From Candidatus Gastranaerophilales bacterium (GTDB taxonomy: Bacteria > Cyanobacteriota > Vampirovibrionia > Gastranaerophilales > Gastranaerophilaceae): DNA of 21,254 nucleotides. The stretch is taken from NCBI GenBank assembly GCA_900767135.1, contig CAAFYU010000025.1, positions 1-21,254 of the forward strand. Reading direction: 5' to 3'. Position numbers and translations under genes: made by a program. This document shows, in pieces, positions 4,666 through 13,170 of this stretch; within the stretch, counting starts at the first letter, position 1, and each line of letters opens with the position of its first letter. The notes below the pieces were generated by a model, which had not been told where the DNA came from, did no database searches, and was given only the letters and a program-made list of their open reading frames with translations.

Positions 4666-7505
4666 GTTTCACCTACATTTATATCAACAACAAGCGGAAC
4701 CGACAAAGGCTGATTAAGTTCCATTGCCTCTTTTACAAGCGTTTTAACCTCATCTAATTCCGATTTTAAAACCTCAACCACAAGTTCATCATGAACCTGC
4801 ATTATCATTTTTGATTTAAGATTATGTTCTTTTAATTTTTTTGCAAAATCTATCATTGCAATTTTCATCAAATCCGCAGCAGTCCCTTGCATTGGCTGGT
4901 TAATAGCAGCACGTTTTGCAAACTCTCTAATCATTGCATTAGAACTTGAAAGTTCTGTTTCCAAATATCTTTTACGACCAAAAATAGTTTCGACATAACC
5001 CTGTTTTTCAACTTCTCGAACAATTCCTTCCATATACGCCTTAACTCTCGGGTATGTTGCAAAGTATTTATCAATAAATTCTCCCGCCTCAGCATTTGAA
5101 ATTCCAACAGCTTTTGCAAGCCCATATTTACTTTGCCCATAAATAATTCCAAAATTAACTGCTTTGGATTTATAACGCATTTCTTTTGTAACTTCTTCTA
5201 TCGGAACCTCAAAAACCTTTGACGCCGTCAGTGTATGAACATCAACACCAGTTTTAAAAGCTTCCATAAGATGTTTGTCCTCTGTAATATGTGCCAACAG
5301 GCGAAGTTCAATTTGCGAATAATCAGCAGACAAAATCAAAGAATTTTCCCTGTCTTTCGGCACAAATGCATTACGAATTTTATTGCCTTCCTCGGTTCTT
5401 GCAGGAATATTCTGCAAATTCGGGTTAGACGACGACAATCTACCAGTTGCCGTAACCGTTTGATTATAAGTTGTATGTATTCGATTGTCTTTGCGTTCTA
5501 TTAATGCCGGAAGAGCCTCTGTATAAGTAGATTTGAGCTTTGCATATCGTCTATAATCAAGAATTAATCTTGCTATTTCATGTTCTTGTGCAAGTTCTTC
5601 CAAAACAGCAGCGTTCGTCGAATATGTAGATTTTCCTCGTTTCTTTTTAGACTTTAACCCCATTTTGTCAAATAATACTTCTCCAACCTGTCGAGGAGAA
5701 TTTATATTGAATGGAGTTTTGGCTATTTCGTATATTTTACCCTCGATTTTTCCGAGTTCGCCATTCATATAATTAGTTAAATCACGTAAATATTTTTCAT
5801 CTATTGAAACGCCATCATATTCCATATCTGCAAGCACAAACGTCAATGGAACTTCAATATCATAAACAAGTTTTTGCTCGTTCTCGTCCAAATTTCGAGC
5901 CCAATATTTTGACAACTCTAATATAACGGCAGTTTCCTCTGTTGCAAAATTTGTTGCAATATCAGCGGCCACATCAACAAATTTAACCCGTTTTTTCTTT
6001 TCTTTTTCAAACGGTGCAAATGGAGTAATTGCATGTTGCAAATTTTCAATTGATTGAATTTCAAGATCATGATTACGATTTGTATCTTTTACATAACTTG
6101 CAAGCACAACATCAAAAATTATACCATCAGCATTTATCCCCAAATTTCGCAAAATATTAAATTCGGTCTTGGCGTCAAAAGTAGTCTTTTTAACATTTTT
6201 ATCCTCAAAAATCGGTTTCAATTCAGAAATAACGACATCAAAAAGCAATTGATTTTCGATATTAGAATGTTTTAAAGGAATATAAAAAGCTTTTATCTCA
6301 CTGTCATCTTTCGCCTCAATCCGATCTTTTGCACTAATCCCCCCTGAAAACGCAAACGACAAACCAACAAGTTCTGAATTAACCGCATTTTTAACATCTG
6401 CATAAGTCTTAAACGCAATCAAGGACTGAGATTTTAACAGATTAAGCAACTCTTCCAAGTCCCGAGAATCCGTAATTAATTTTTTTGCATAATCAAGATT
6501 TGACTTTTTGTTCAATTCCTCACTTACAGCTTCCGAGAAAAAGCCGAGTTGCATTGAACCTTCTGAATTTAGCTGCGGAGCTTGAACCGGTGCAATTTGC
6601 TCTGTTTTATCAAAAGAATACATAATCGAATTTATATTCTTGATAAATGTGTAAAACTGCATTTTCTTTAAAAACTCGGTCACAGCAGTAGTATCAGGCA
6701 ACTCAACTTTCGTTTTATCAAAATCGAAATTAATATCCAAATTACGAACAATAGTAGCAAGATATTGACTCAATTTTGCCTGTTCAATACCGCTACAAAC
6801 CTTTGCTCTGACAGATTTTTCAGGAATATTTTCGCAATCCGCAAGGCAAGCATCTAGTGTTCCATAGCGAGCCAAAAGTTTTTGTGCCGTTTTTTCTCCA
6901 ATCCCCTTAATTCCGGGAATACAGTCAGAAGTATCGCCACGCAAGCCTTTATAATCAATAACTTGATTTGGATAAACCCCTAATTTTTCATAAATCTTAT
7001 CCCAATTATATTCAACGAGTTCACCTTTCGTTGGCAAAATAACTTTCACACAGCCGTCTTTATCAACTAGTTGAAAAGCGTCTTGATCACCTGTCAAAAT
7101 CAAAACCTTATGCCCAAGTTCACACGCTTCACGAGAAATCGTTCCGATTACATCGTCAGCCTCAAAACCCTCTTTTGTATAAATCGGAATATTAAAAGCT
7201 CTCAAACCTTCATAGATAAGCCCCATTTGAACCCTCATAGGATCAGGCATTGCAGAACGATTACACTTATAATCCGCAAATTTTTCAGTTCTAAATGTCT
7301 TATGGCTGACATCAAAAGCCACAGCAATCGCATCAGCTTTCAAATCCTCATTTTTCAACAAATCAAAAATCGCCTTAAAAAAACCATAAACAGCCCAAGT
7401 TGGAGTACCGTCTGATGTACTCATCGCAGTTCTTTCCAACGCATAATACTGTCTAAACGCCAGTGCATGCCCATCTATTAAAATTAATGTTTTACTATTC
7501 CCCAT
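4650..7505 (-). CDS. polA: DNA polymerase I
   Basis: This 951-residue protein is a full-length family A polymerase for DNA repair and Okazaki-fragment processing. Order of domains: 5'-nuclease at residues 1-300 (LILIDGHALAFRQYYAL, EADDVIG, LTGDQDAFQLV, GLRGDTSDCIPGIKGIGEKTA), a 3'-5' exonuclease-like domain at about 340-530, and the polymerase at 560-951 with motif A DYSQIELR (near 727), motif B KAVNFGIIYG (near 780) and motif C QVHDELV (near 901). In the middle domain the expected Exo I Asp-x-Glu is replaced (LIAFKTYAD) and Exo II reads DAKTEFNIL, while an Asp remains in FDVVLASY. Proofreading is therefore probably lost or weak, as in Taq polymerase. The small secreted gene overlaps its stop codon. 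Confidence 0.97.
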   Translation of the reverse strand: MGNSKTLILIDGHALAFRQYYALERTAMSTSDGTPTWAVYGFFKAIFDLLKNEDLKADAIAVAFDVSHKTFRTEKFADYKCNRSAMPDPMRVQMGLIYEGLRAFNIPIYTKEGFEADDVIGTISREACELGHKVLILTGDQDAFQLVDKDGCVKVILPTKGELVEYNWDKIYEKLGVYPNQVIDYKGLRGDTSDCIPGIKGIGEKTAQKLLARYGTLDACLADCENIPEKSVRAKVCSGIEQAKLSQYLATIVRNLDINFDFDKTKVELPDTTAVTEFLKKMQFYTFIKNINSIMYSFDKTEQIAPVQAPQLNSEGSMQLGFFSEAVSEELNKKSNLDYAKKLITDSRDLEELLNLLKSQSLIAFKTYADVKNAVNSELVGLSFAFSGGISAKDRIEAKDDSEIKAFYIPLKHSNIENQLLFDVVISELKPIFEDKNVKKTTFDAKTEFNILRNLGINADGIIFDVVLASYVKDTNRNHDLEIQSIENLQHAITPFAPFEKEKKKRVKFVDVAADIATNFATEETAVILELSKYWARNLDENEQKLVYDIEVPLTFVLADMEYDGVSIDEKYLRDLTNYMNGELGKIEGKIYEIAKTPFNINSPRQVGEVLFDKMGLKSKKKRGKSTYSTNAAVLEELAQEHEIARLILDYRRYAKLKSTYTEALPALIERKDNRIHTTYNQTVTATGRLSSSNPNLQNIPARTEEGNKIRNAFVPKDRENSLILSADYSQIELRLLAHITEDKHLMEAFKTGVDVHTLTASKVFEVPIEEVTKEMRYKSKAVNFGIIYGQSKYGLAKAVGISNAEAGEFIDKYFATYPRVKAYMEGIVREVEKQGYVETIFGRKRYLETELSSSNAMIREFAKRAAINQPMQGTAADLMKIAMIDFAKKLKEHNLKSKMIMQVHDELVVEVLKSELDEVKTLVKEAMELNQPLSVPLVVDINVGETWKEQ

Positions 7506-7675
7506 AAAACTATTTTCGCATAAAAAAAGAATACTGACAAATTATTAAGTTTAGATACACATAAACATTAATTATTTATTTTTTCATTCGATTATTAAGA
7601 AATGTAAACCTGTATTACATTGATTTCAGGGATTTTCAGAAAACAACTTAAATTGATACACAATAACTGGGCAAT

Positions 7676-7703
7676 TTAGCACTAAAAAAATTTTTAATAT
7701 AAG
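7676..7703 (+). promoter_or_regulatory. Possible promoter of the 7743 gene
   Basis: TTAGCA (7676-7681), a 16-bp A/T-rich spacer and TATAAG (7698-7703) precede the gene by about 40 bases. The rest of the 7506-7742 intergenic stretch is AT-rich and shows nothing else I can name. Confidence 0.35.
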
Positions 7704-7742
7704 AGTAGGTAATAAAAAGTGTTATGTAGAAAGGTGGTTAAT

Positions 7743-8174
7743 ATGACATCATTTATGACTCAGTGTGTTTGTGGTGGTCCAGTGATTGGCTCAATGGTTG
7801 GTGCAGACAAAGGAGATTTTTCAAACAGATCAAAATGTGCAGGAGCACAGCTAAAAAACTCTTTAACAACAGGATTAGCATCAGCAGCCGTTGGCGTTGC
7901 AGCAGGTTCTGGAATTCTTTATGCACGCAAAAATCCTAGAAGACTTGTAAAAATTGCACAAGCATTCGACAAAGTTGCAAAGAAAATTCTTCCAAAAGGA
8001 GTTGACTTGAAAGCTTTAAGCAAAAAATCAAAAGTAGCAATGGTTATCGGTCTACCACTTATGGCAATTACATCATTCTTGGCGAGCAGACACATTTACA
8101 AAATGGGGCAAATCGACCAAAAATATACAGACAAGGCAAAACTAAAAGAGCATGATAACGACTTGTTAGCTTAA
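7743..8174 (+). CDS. Small two-helix membrane protein, unknown function
   Basis: I do not recognise this 143-residue protein. It opens with MTSFMTQCVCGGPVIG and has two hydrophobic stretches, one around residues 42-62 (GLASAAVGVAAGSG) and one around 98-117 (VAMVIGLPLMAITSFLA). A basic, possibly helical linker with KKILPKGVDLKALSKKSK lies between them, and the tail is charged (KAKLKEHDND). The ATG at 7743 has AAAGGTGG five bases upstream; the frame extends further to 7719 but without a ribosome-binding site. It is a single gene, divergent from polA, and ends at a bidirectional terminator shared with clpX. In size and layout it resembles the protein at 14513-14929, though the sequences are not obviously alike. 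Confidence 0.75.
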   Translation: MTSFMTQCVCGGPVIGSMVGADKGDFSNRSKCAGAQLKNSLTTGLASAAVGVAAGSGILYARKNPRRLVKIAQAFDKVAKKILPKGVDLKALSKKSKVAMVIGLPLMAITSFLASRHIYKMGQIDQKYTDKAKLKEHDNDLLA

Positions 8175-8206
8175 TATTTCATTAGATAAACTTGCTAGAT
8201 ATAAAA

Positions 8207-8234
8207 GAAAAACGGACTAAATAGTCCGTTTTTC
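8207..8234. terminator. Bidirectional terminator between 7743 gene and clpX
   Basis: AAAAACGGACTA and TAGTCCGTTTTT form a long perfect stem (8208-8219 with 8222-8233) around a very short A-rich loop. T runs follow on both strands. It separates two convergent genes, and its right foot touches the clpX stop codon (8236-8234). Confidence 0.85.
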
Positions 8235-9547
8235 TATGCACTAATTTCTTTGCTGTTATCGTCCTTTGTCGGTAGAGGTACAACCTCTGCATTTTTACGG
8301 TTCTTTACCATATCTGCCGTAACGACAAATTTCTTAATATCGTTTTTCGTTGGAACATCATACATAACATCAAGCATGATTTCTTCAACAATTGATTTCA
8401 ATGCTCTCGCACCGGTTTTACGTTTAATTGCTTCTTGTGCAATTAAATCAATTGCCTCAGGTTCAAATTCCAAATCAACACCGTCCATTTCCAACAAGCA
8501 TTTATACTGTTTTACAACGGCGTTTTTAGGTTCTGTCAAAATCATTTTCAATGTTTTTTCATTCAATTGATCCAAAACGGCATAAACAGGAACACGACCG
8601 ATAAATTCAGGAATTAAGCCGAATTTTAACAAGTCCTCAGGTTGCAATTTTTTCAACATTCTTGCAGCAGCAGCTTCTTTTTCAAGCTGTGTCATCGGAG
8701 CTTTTGCACCAAAACCGACAGAAGTACCTTCGCCTGCTCTGTGTTCAACTATTTTATCCAAGCCAACGAATGCTCCGCCGACAATGAACAAAATATTTTT
8801 AGTATCAATTTCGATAAACTCTTGATGAGGGTGCTTTCTTCCACCTTGTGGCGGAACGTGAGCAACTGTACCTTCAATCATTTTCAACAAAGCCTGTTGA
8901 ACACCTTCACCAGATACGTCACGAGTGATTGATGTGTTTTCTGATTTTCTTGAAATTTTATCGATTTCATCAATATATATAATACCTCGTTCAGCCTTTG
9001 AGGAATCAAATTCGGCATTTTGGTACAATCTCAACAAGATATTTTCAACATCGTCACCAACATAACCGGCTTCGGTAAGCGTTGTCGCATCTGCAACGGC
9101 AAACGGAACATCAAGCATTTTAGCCAAAGTTTGTGCCAAAAGCGTCTTACCTGACCCTGTCGGTCCTACAAGCAAAATATTTGACTTTTGAATTTCTATT
9201 GCATCGGCATCTTTGGCGTCCTTATTATGTTTTAGACGTTTATAGTGGTTATAAACAGCTACTGACAAAACCTTTTTAGCATCATCTTGACCAACAATAT
9301 ATTCATCAAGATATGCTTTGATTTCATGAGGTTTTGGAATTGGTTTTTCTTCTGCCTCAGCGGTTTCTGCACCTTCGCCACCTTCTTTGTCTTTATTTTC
9401 AAAGAACTCTTCATCTAAGATTTGATTACAAAGTTCTACGCATTCATCGCAAATATAAACCTCAGGGCCTGCGATTAATTTCTTAACCTGATCCTGTGAT
9501 TTTCCGCAAAATGAACATTTTAATCTACTATCATCATGTTTTGGCAT
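8234..9547 (-). CDS. clpX: ATP-dependent Clp protease ATP-binding subunit ClpX
   Basis: ClpX unfolds tagged proteins and feeds them to ClpP in the cytoplasm. The 437-residue sequence shows the N-terminal zinc-binding domain (Cys11, Cys14, Cys33, Cys36), an acidic Glu-rich linker around 47-68, Walker A GPTGSGKT at 128-135, pore loop GYVG at 161-164, Walker B IIYIDEID near 189-196, the RKH loop (237-239), a VGF tripeptide at 277-279 in the ClpP-docking loop position, and a sensor-2 GARAL segment near the C-terminus. Length is normal. It lies downstream of clpP and tig on the same strand. The ATG has no clear Shine-Dalgarno sequence, and a hairpin separates it from clpP. Confidence 0.98.
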   Translation of the reverse strand: MPKHDDSRLKCSFCGKSQDQVKKLIAGPEVYICDECVELCNQILDEEFFENKDKEGGEGAETAEAEEKPIPKPHEIKAYLDEYIVGQDDAKKVLSVAVYNHYKRLKHNKDAKDADAIEIQKSNILLVGPTGSGKTLLAQTLAKMLDVPFAVADATTLTEAGYVGDDVENILLRLYQNAEFDSSKAERGIIYIDEIDKISRKSENTSITRDVSGEGVQQALLKMIEGTVAHVPPQGGRKHPHQEFIEIDTKNILFIVGGAFVGLDKIVEHRAGEGTSVGFGAKAPMTQLEKEAAAARMLKKLQPEDLLKFGLIPEFIGRVPVYAVLDQLNEKTLKMILTEPKNAVVKQYKCLLEMDGVDLEFEPEAIDLIAQEAIKRKTGARALKSIVEEIMLDVMYDVPTKNDIKKFVVTADMVKNRKNAEVVPLPTKDDNSKEISA

Positions 9548-9560
9548 GTCTTATATTATG

Positions 9561-9593
9561 GGCTTACAACTTGATATCATCACCTTGTAAGCC
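9561..9593. other. Hairpin between clpP and clpX
   Basis: GGCTTACAA (9561-9569) and TTGTAAGCC (9585-9593) form a perfect 9-bp stem with a 15-base loop. Read on the minus strand it lies just upstream of clpX and has no T run, so it is unlike a full terminator. It could stabilise, process or attenuate the transcript. Confidence 0.5.
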
Positions 9594-9610
9594 TATTCCT
9601 TTCTTTTTTA

Positions 9611-10201
9611 CTACTTAATAGCATCTCTTGATACAACTTTATCAATCATACCGTATTCCAAAGCCTCAGCCGGAGTCATGATATAATCTCTATCTGTATC
9701 TTTTTCGATTTTTTTAATTGACTGTCCTGTATTAGAAGCTAAAATTTCATTCAATGATTTTTTAATTCTAATAATTTCAGCTGCTTGAATTTCAATATCA
9801 GTTGCTTGACCTTGAGCACCACCCAAAGGTTGGTGAATAAGGACTCTTGAATGAGGAAGAGCCATTCTCTTACCTTTTGTACCAGATGACAACAAGAATG
9901 CACCCATAGAAGCAGCTTGTCCTAAACAAATTGTTGAAACGTCAGCTCTAATATGTTGCATTGTATCATAGATAGCAAAACCTGCCGTAACAGATCCCCC
10001 AGGGCTATTGATGTATAACATAATATCTTTTTCAGGGTTTTCACTGTCCAACAACAATAATTGAGCTACAACTAAATTTGCAACCATATCGTCAATTGGT
10101 GTGCCTAAGAAAATAATTCTTTCTCTTAACAATCTTGAAAAGATATCGAACGAACGTTCGCCTCTGCTTGATTGTTCTATTACTACCGGTACAAAACTCA
10201 T
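9611..10201 (-). CDS. clpP: ATP-dependent Clp protease proteolytic subunit ClpP
   Basis: ClpP is the serine peptidase of the ClpXP machine, forming double heptameric rings. The 196-residue sequence carries the catalytic triad Ser98 (GQAASMGAFLL), His123 (SRVLIHQPLGG) and Asp172 (TDRDYIMTPAEA), and the SPGGSVTAG segment near 66-74 that shapes the oxyanion region. Length and spacing match the family. The ATG at 10201 has AAGGAG seven bases before it. It sits between tig and clpX in the standard tig-clpP-clpX order, with hairpins on both sides, so expression of the three may be partly uncoupled. Confidence 0.98.
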   Translation of the reverse strand: MSFVPVVIEQSSRGERSFDIFSRLLRERIIFLGTPIDDMVANLVVAQLLLLDSENPEKDIMLYINSPGGSVTAGFAIYDTMQHIRADVSTICLGQAASMGAFLLSSGTKGKRMALPHSRVLIHQPLGGAQGQATDIEIQAAEIIRIKKSLNEILASNTGQSIKKIEKDTDRDYIMTPAEALEYGMIDKVVSRDAIK

Positions 10202-10253
10202 TTTTTTCTCCTTATAATATTATTATAAATTTCTTTACTATATTAATCAAATA

Positions 10254-10278
10254 ATGTGCCGTAGTAAATACGGCACAT
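10254..10278. other. Perfect 10-bp hairpin between tig and clpP
   Basis: ATGTGCCGTA (10254-10263) and TACGGCACAT (10269-10278) pair perfectly around a 5-base loop. A T-rich run (ATATTATTTTTTTTT) follows on the plus strand. On the minus strand, the direction of tig and clpP, only ATTATTT follows. It may be a weak terminator or an mRNA-processing/stabilising hairpin after tig. Confidence 0.6.
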
Positions 10279-10307
10279 ATATTATTTTTTTTTAATTTTC
10301 AAACAAA

Positions 10308-11600
10308 CTATTTGATTTCAACTTTATTATTTTCCATCAAGAAATCTTTTACTTTATCGTTCATTGCTTGTTGAGAAATAGAAGCCAAAAGTTCAGGATT
10401 TTGACCTAATTGTTTAATTAAATCTTGTGGTTGCAAACCATAAGCAGCTCCAAGTTGAGCAAATTTAGCTTCTAAATCTTTTTGTTCAAGCTTAATATTT
10501 TCGTCTTTAGCGATTTTGTCGATTACCAAAGAGTTTTTAATTCTAACAAGAGCATCTTCGCTCAAATTTTTAAGCAATTGATCTTCACCTTGAGCTTTTA
10601 CAAGAGCTTCCCAGTTAATTCCTTGTGCAGCAAGTCTTTGAGTATATTCTTGTTTCAAAGAATTAGCTTCTCTATCAATCATTGATTGAGGGATATCAAC
10701 TTTTGCACCGTCAATAACTGCTTTGAATACTTCGTTTTCAGCATTCATTTTGTTTGTTCTTTCTCTTTGAGAATTCAAGTAGTTTTGGATATCAGCTTTC
10801 AATTCGTCAACATTTTTGAAAGAACCAACTTTTTGAGCAAATTCGTCATTCAATTCAGGAAGTTTCTTTTCTTTAATTTCATTGATTTTGATTTTGAAAG
10901 TTGCCGGTTGACCTTTCAATTTTTCATCGTGATAATCTTCTGGGAAAGTCACCTTGATATCAAATTCATCATTCAAGTTTTTACCAACTAATTGTTCTGC
11001 AAAACCAGGAATAAAGTTTGAATGAGCCAAATCTAGCGGATAATTTTTAGCGTCGCCACCTTGGATTTTTTCACCGTTAGCAGTTCCTTCAAAATCAATT
11101 ACAGCGATATCTGTATCTTTTGTTGGTCTATCAATTACAGTTTCTTGGGTACTGTGTTGTTCAAGAAGTCTATCAATTGATTTTTGCATAGCATCTTCTT
11201 CAACAGGAGAATCTTTAACTTCAAGAGTCAATCCTTTGTATTGTCCCAAAGTTACTTCCGGTCTAAGTTCAGCTTTTGCAGTAACCGTCAAATCTTCACC
11301 GATATTGAAGTTGTAGTTTGTAATGTATGGTTGAGCAATCAAATCAAGATTGTTATCAACAACAGCTTGGTTAATTGCTTTTGGCATCAAGTTTTCAATA
11401 GCTTCTTGTTTAATTCTTTCAGTACCAACGTGTCTTTCAACAACTGCACGAGGAGCTTTACCTTTTCTGAAACCATCAATATTTACATATTTTGAAATTG
11501 TGCTTACAGCTTTGTTATAAGCATCAACTGCATCTTTTGCAGGGATTGTAATATCTAATTTTACTACGTTTTCTTTTTCTTTTTCCAAAGTTACTTTCAT
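10308..11600 (-). CDS. tig: Trigger factor
   Basis: Trigger factor is the ribosome-bound chaperone with peptidyl-prolyl isomerase activity that meets nascent chains at the exit tunnel. Visible: the ribosome-binding signature GFRKGKAPR at 43-51, a PPIase (FKBP-like) domain at about 155-240 (IAVIDFEGTANGE, FIPGFAEQLVG, FPEDYH), and a helical C-terminal chaperone domain rich in Lys, Glu and Gln. I start it at ATG 11600 (MKVTLEKEKE, 430 aa), with AGGAAAAGG upstream; the frame extends to 11651 but those residues do not fit the family. It is the first gene of tig-clpP-clpX. A TTGCAC/TATGAT promoter lies upstream. Confidence 0.97.
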   Translation of the reverse strand: MKVTLEKEKENVVKLDITIPAKDAVDAYNKAVSTISKYVNIDGFRKGKAPRAVVERHVGTERIKQEAIENLMPKAINQAVVDNNLDLIAQPYITNYNFNIGEDLTVTAKAELRPEVTLGQYKGLTLEVKDSPVEEDAMQKSIDRLLEQHSTQETVIDRPTKDTDIAVIDFEGTANGEKIQGGDAKNYPLDLAHSNFIPGFAEQLVGKNLNDEFDIKVTFPEDYHDEKLKGQPATFKIKINEIKEKKLPELNDEFAQKVGSFKNVDELKADIQNYLNSQRERTNKMNAENEVFKAVIDGAKVDIPQSMIDREANSLKQEYTQRLAAQGINWEALVKAQGEDQLLKNLSEDALVRIKNSLVIDKIAKDENIKLEQKDLEAKFAQLGAAYGLQPQDLIKQLGQNPELLASISQQAMNDKVKDFLMENNKVEIK

Positions 11601-11639
11601 TTTACCTTTTCCTTTATATATATTAATACATGTGCCATA

Positions 11640-11667
11640 ATCATACCTCAAAAAAGAATTTGTGCAA
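11640..11667 (-). promoter_or_regulatory. Possible tig promoter
   Basis: On the minus strand TTGCAC (11667-11662), a 16-bp spacer and TATGAT (11645-11640) lie about 40 bases before the tig ATG. The -10 is good and the -35 is weak. Confidence 0.4.
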
Positions 11668-11674
11668 GTTTTTA

Positions 11675-11683
11675 TGATATAAT
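11675..11683 (+). promoter_or_regulatory. Extended -10 promoter, leaderless, for DUF374 gene
   Basis: TGATATAAT (11675-11683) is a consensus extended -10 (TGnTATAAT). The ATG at 11690 follows after six bases (CGGGGC), so transcription should start on or next to the start codon. No Shine-Dalgarno sequence is present. No good -35 is seen, which an extended -10 tolerates. Confidence 0.6.
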
Positions 11684-11689
11684 CGGGGC

Positions 11690-12370
11690 ATGGTAAGACT
11701 AATTAACGATAAAAACATGGATTTTATAGCAAACACTGTTTATTCAGCAATGCGTTTGCAAGAACATTTCACACATATTTACGAACATAATAATCCCAAA
11801 ATTTCACCTTGCATCTACGTAATGTGGCATGCCAACCAGCTTTTGGTGCATGGAATTGAAGATAAAGCTCATTTAAGCATATTAATCAGTAACTCAATTG
11901 ACGGAGAAATTGTTGCTCGTGCAGTTGAAAAATGGGGTTTTAAGGTTGTTCGAGGCTCTTCAAACAAAAAAGGAGCTGTCGAATCAACAATGCAAATGTT
12001 AAACCGATTAAAAAACGGCGAGTGCGTTGGAATTATGGTTGATGGACCGAGTGGACCTTTACACAAAGTTAAAAACGGAGCAGTAAAACTTGCTCAAATG
12101 TCAGGAGCTCCGATTATTCCGGCTTATTGGTACTCCCCACAAAAAACATTAGCCAGCTTGCCGTCTTGGGATAAAATGAAATTCCCGTTTGGGAACTGCA
12201 ATATATTAAATCTTTATGGCGAACCGATTTATGTAAAAGCCGACGCAACAACAGAAGAACTTGCAGACATTCGAGAACTTGTAAAAACAAAACTTATGGA
12301 GCTTGAAGAAAATGCTCCAAGAATTTATAACGAGGCTAAAAAACAAAAAAAATGGAACAAAAAACATTAA
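11690..12370 (+). CDS. Lysophospholipid acyltransferase family protein (DUF374)
   Basis: The 226-residue protein matches the DUF374 group of acyltransferases, relatives of PlsC/LpxL-type enzymes acting on lipids at the cytoplasmic membrane. Seen: YVMWHANQLLV (the position of the HxxxxD-like motif), SNSIDGEIVARAVEKWGF, RGSSNKKGAVES, a glycine/proline-rich VDGPSGPLHKVKNGAVKLA and APIIPAYW. These are hallmarks of the family in this order. The lipid substrate is unknown; lipid A-like or phospholipid acylation are options. It begins a three-gene overlapping unit with the nitrilase and the DacB-like protein and has a leaderless-type promoter. Confidence 0.88.
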   Translation: MVRLINDKNMDFIANTVYSAMRLQEHFTHIYEHNNPKISPCIYVMWHANQLLVHGIEDKAHLSILISNSIDGEIVARAVEKWGFKVVRGSSNKKGAVESTMQMLNRLKNGECVGIMVDGPSGPLHKVKNGAVKLAQMSGAPIIPAYWYSPQKTLASLPSWDKMKFPFGNCNILNLYGEPIYVKADATTEELADIRELVKTKLMELEENAPRIYNEAKKQKKWNKKH

Positions 12371-13170
12371 CAGTATCCGCAATTCAGATGAATTCGAAGA
12401 TTGGGGATAAAAAAGCAAATTTTGAAAAGGTTAAAAAACTTATAAAAAGGGATATTAAAGAAGGTACTGATTTAATTGTCCTACCTGAGGTTTGGACTGT
12501 TGGCTGGGCTCCAAACCATTTTAGAGAGAATGCTGAAAAAATTCAAACCGGCGAAACTATTGAATTTCTTTCAAACATCGCAAAGGATTACAAATCCTGG
12601 ATTATTGGCGGAAGTTTTATAACAAAAGTTGACGAGCATTATTTCAACACCTGTCCTGTATTCAACAGACATGGAGAATTAATTGCGACATATTCAAAAA
12701 ACCATTTATTCTCCTATTACGGCGACGACGAAGGGAAATTTGTTGAGGTGGGCAAATCCCCTGTTATGGTAAACATTGAAGGCGTTCAAACAGGATTAAC
12801 AATCTGTTACGACATTCGTTTCCCTGAAATTTACAGAGCATACAGAAAAGCAGGAGCAGATTTGCTGGTAAACTGTGCCGCTTGGGGACTTAAAAAGCCT
12901 ATACCTTGGGAATGTATGACTCGTTCAAGAGCGACAGAAAATCAAACCTTTATGATTGCATTGACTCAATCTGGGCAAATTCAAGGTGACGAATGGAATA
13001 TCGGACATTCCAGAATTATTGACTATAAGGGAGAAACAATTACAGAAATCAAAGACCAAAAAGAAGGTGCCATGACTGCAACTTTAAACTTTGCTCCAAT
13101 GTACGATTTCAGAGAAAAATGTACTTGTATGAATGATATAAGAGAATCTTACGAGGTAAAATCAGTATGA
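12352..13170 (+). CDS. Carbon-nitrogen hydrolase (nitrilase family, omega-amidase-like)
   Basis: This 272-residue nitrilase-superfamily enzyme has the Glu-Lys-Cys triad: Glu46 (VLPEVW), Lys116 (YSKNHLF) and Cys152 (ICYDIRFPE). The CYDIRFPE form and KNHLF are typical of omega-amidase (Nit2/YafV-like) enzymes that hydrolyse alpha-ketoglutaramate and related amides, so metabolite repair is the most likely role. Family membership is sure; the substrate is inferred. ATG 12352 lies within the last codons of the previous gene (19-base overlap), and its end overlaps the next gene by 4 bases, so the three are translationally coupled. Confidence 0.93.
   Translation: MEQKTLTVSAIQMNSKIGDKKANFEKVKKLIKRDIKEGTDLIVLPEVWTVGWAPNHFRENAEKIQTGETIEFLSNIAKDYKSWIIGGSFITKVDEHYFNTCPVFNRHGELIATYSKNHLFSYYGDDEGKFVEVGKSPVMVNIEGVQTGLTICYDIRFPEIYRAYRKAGADLLVNCAAWGLKKPIPWECMTRSRATENQTFMIALTQSGQIQGDEWNIGHSRIIDYKGETITEIKDQKEGAMTATLNFAPMYDFREKCTCMNDIRESYEVKSV

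Noticed and set aside
10482..11495. Several plus-strand ORFs opposite tig
   Set aside because: They are antisense shadows of a well-supported gene, rich in Phe/Ile/Asn, without ribosome-binding sites.
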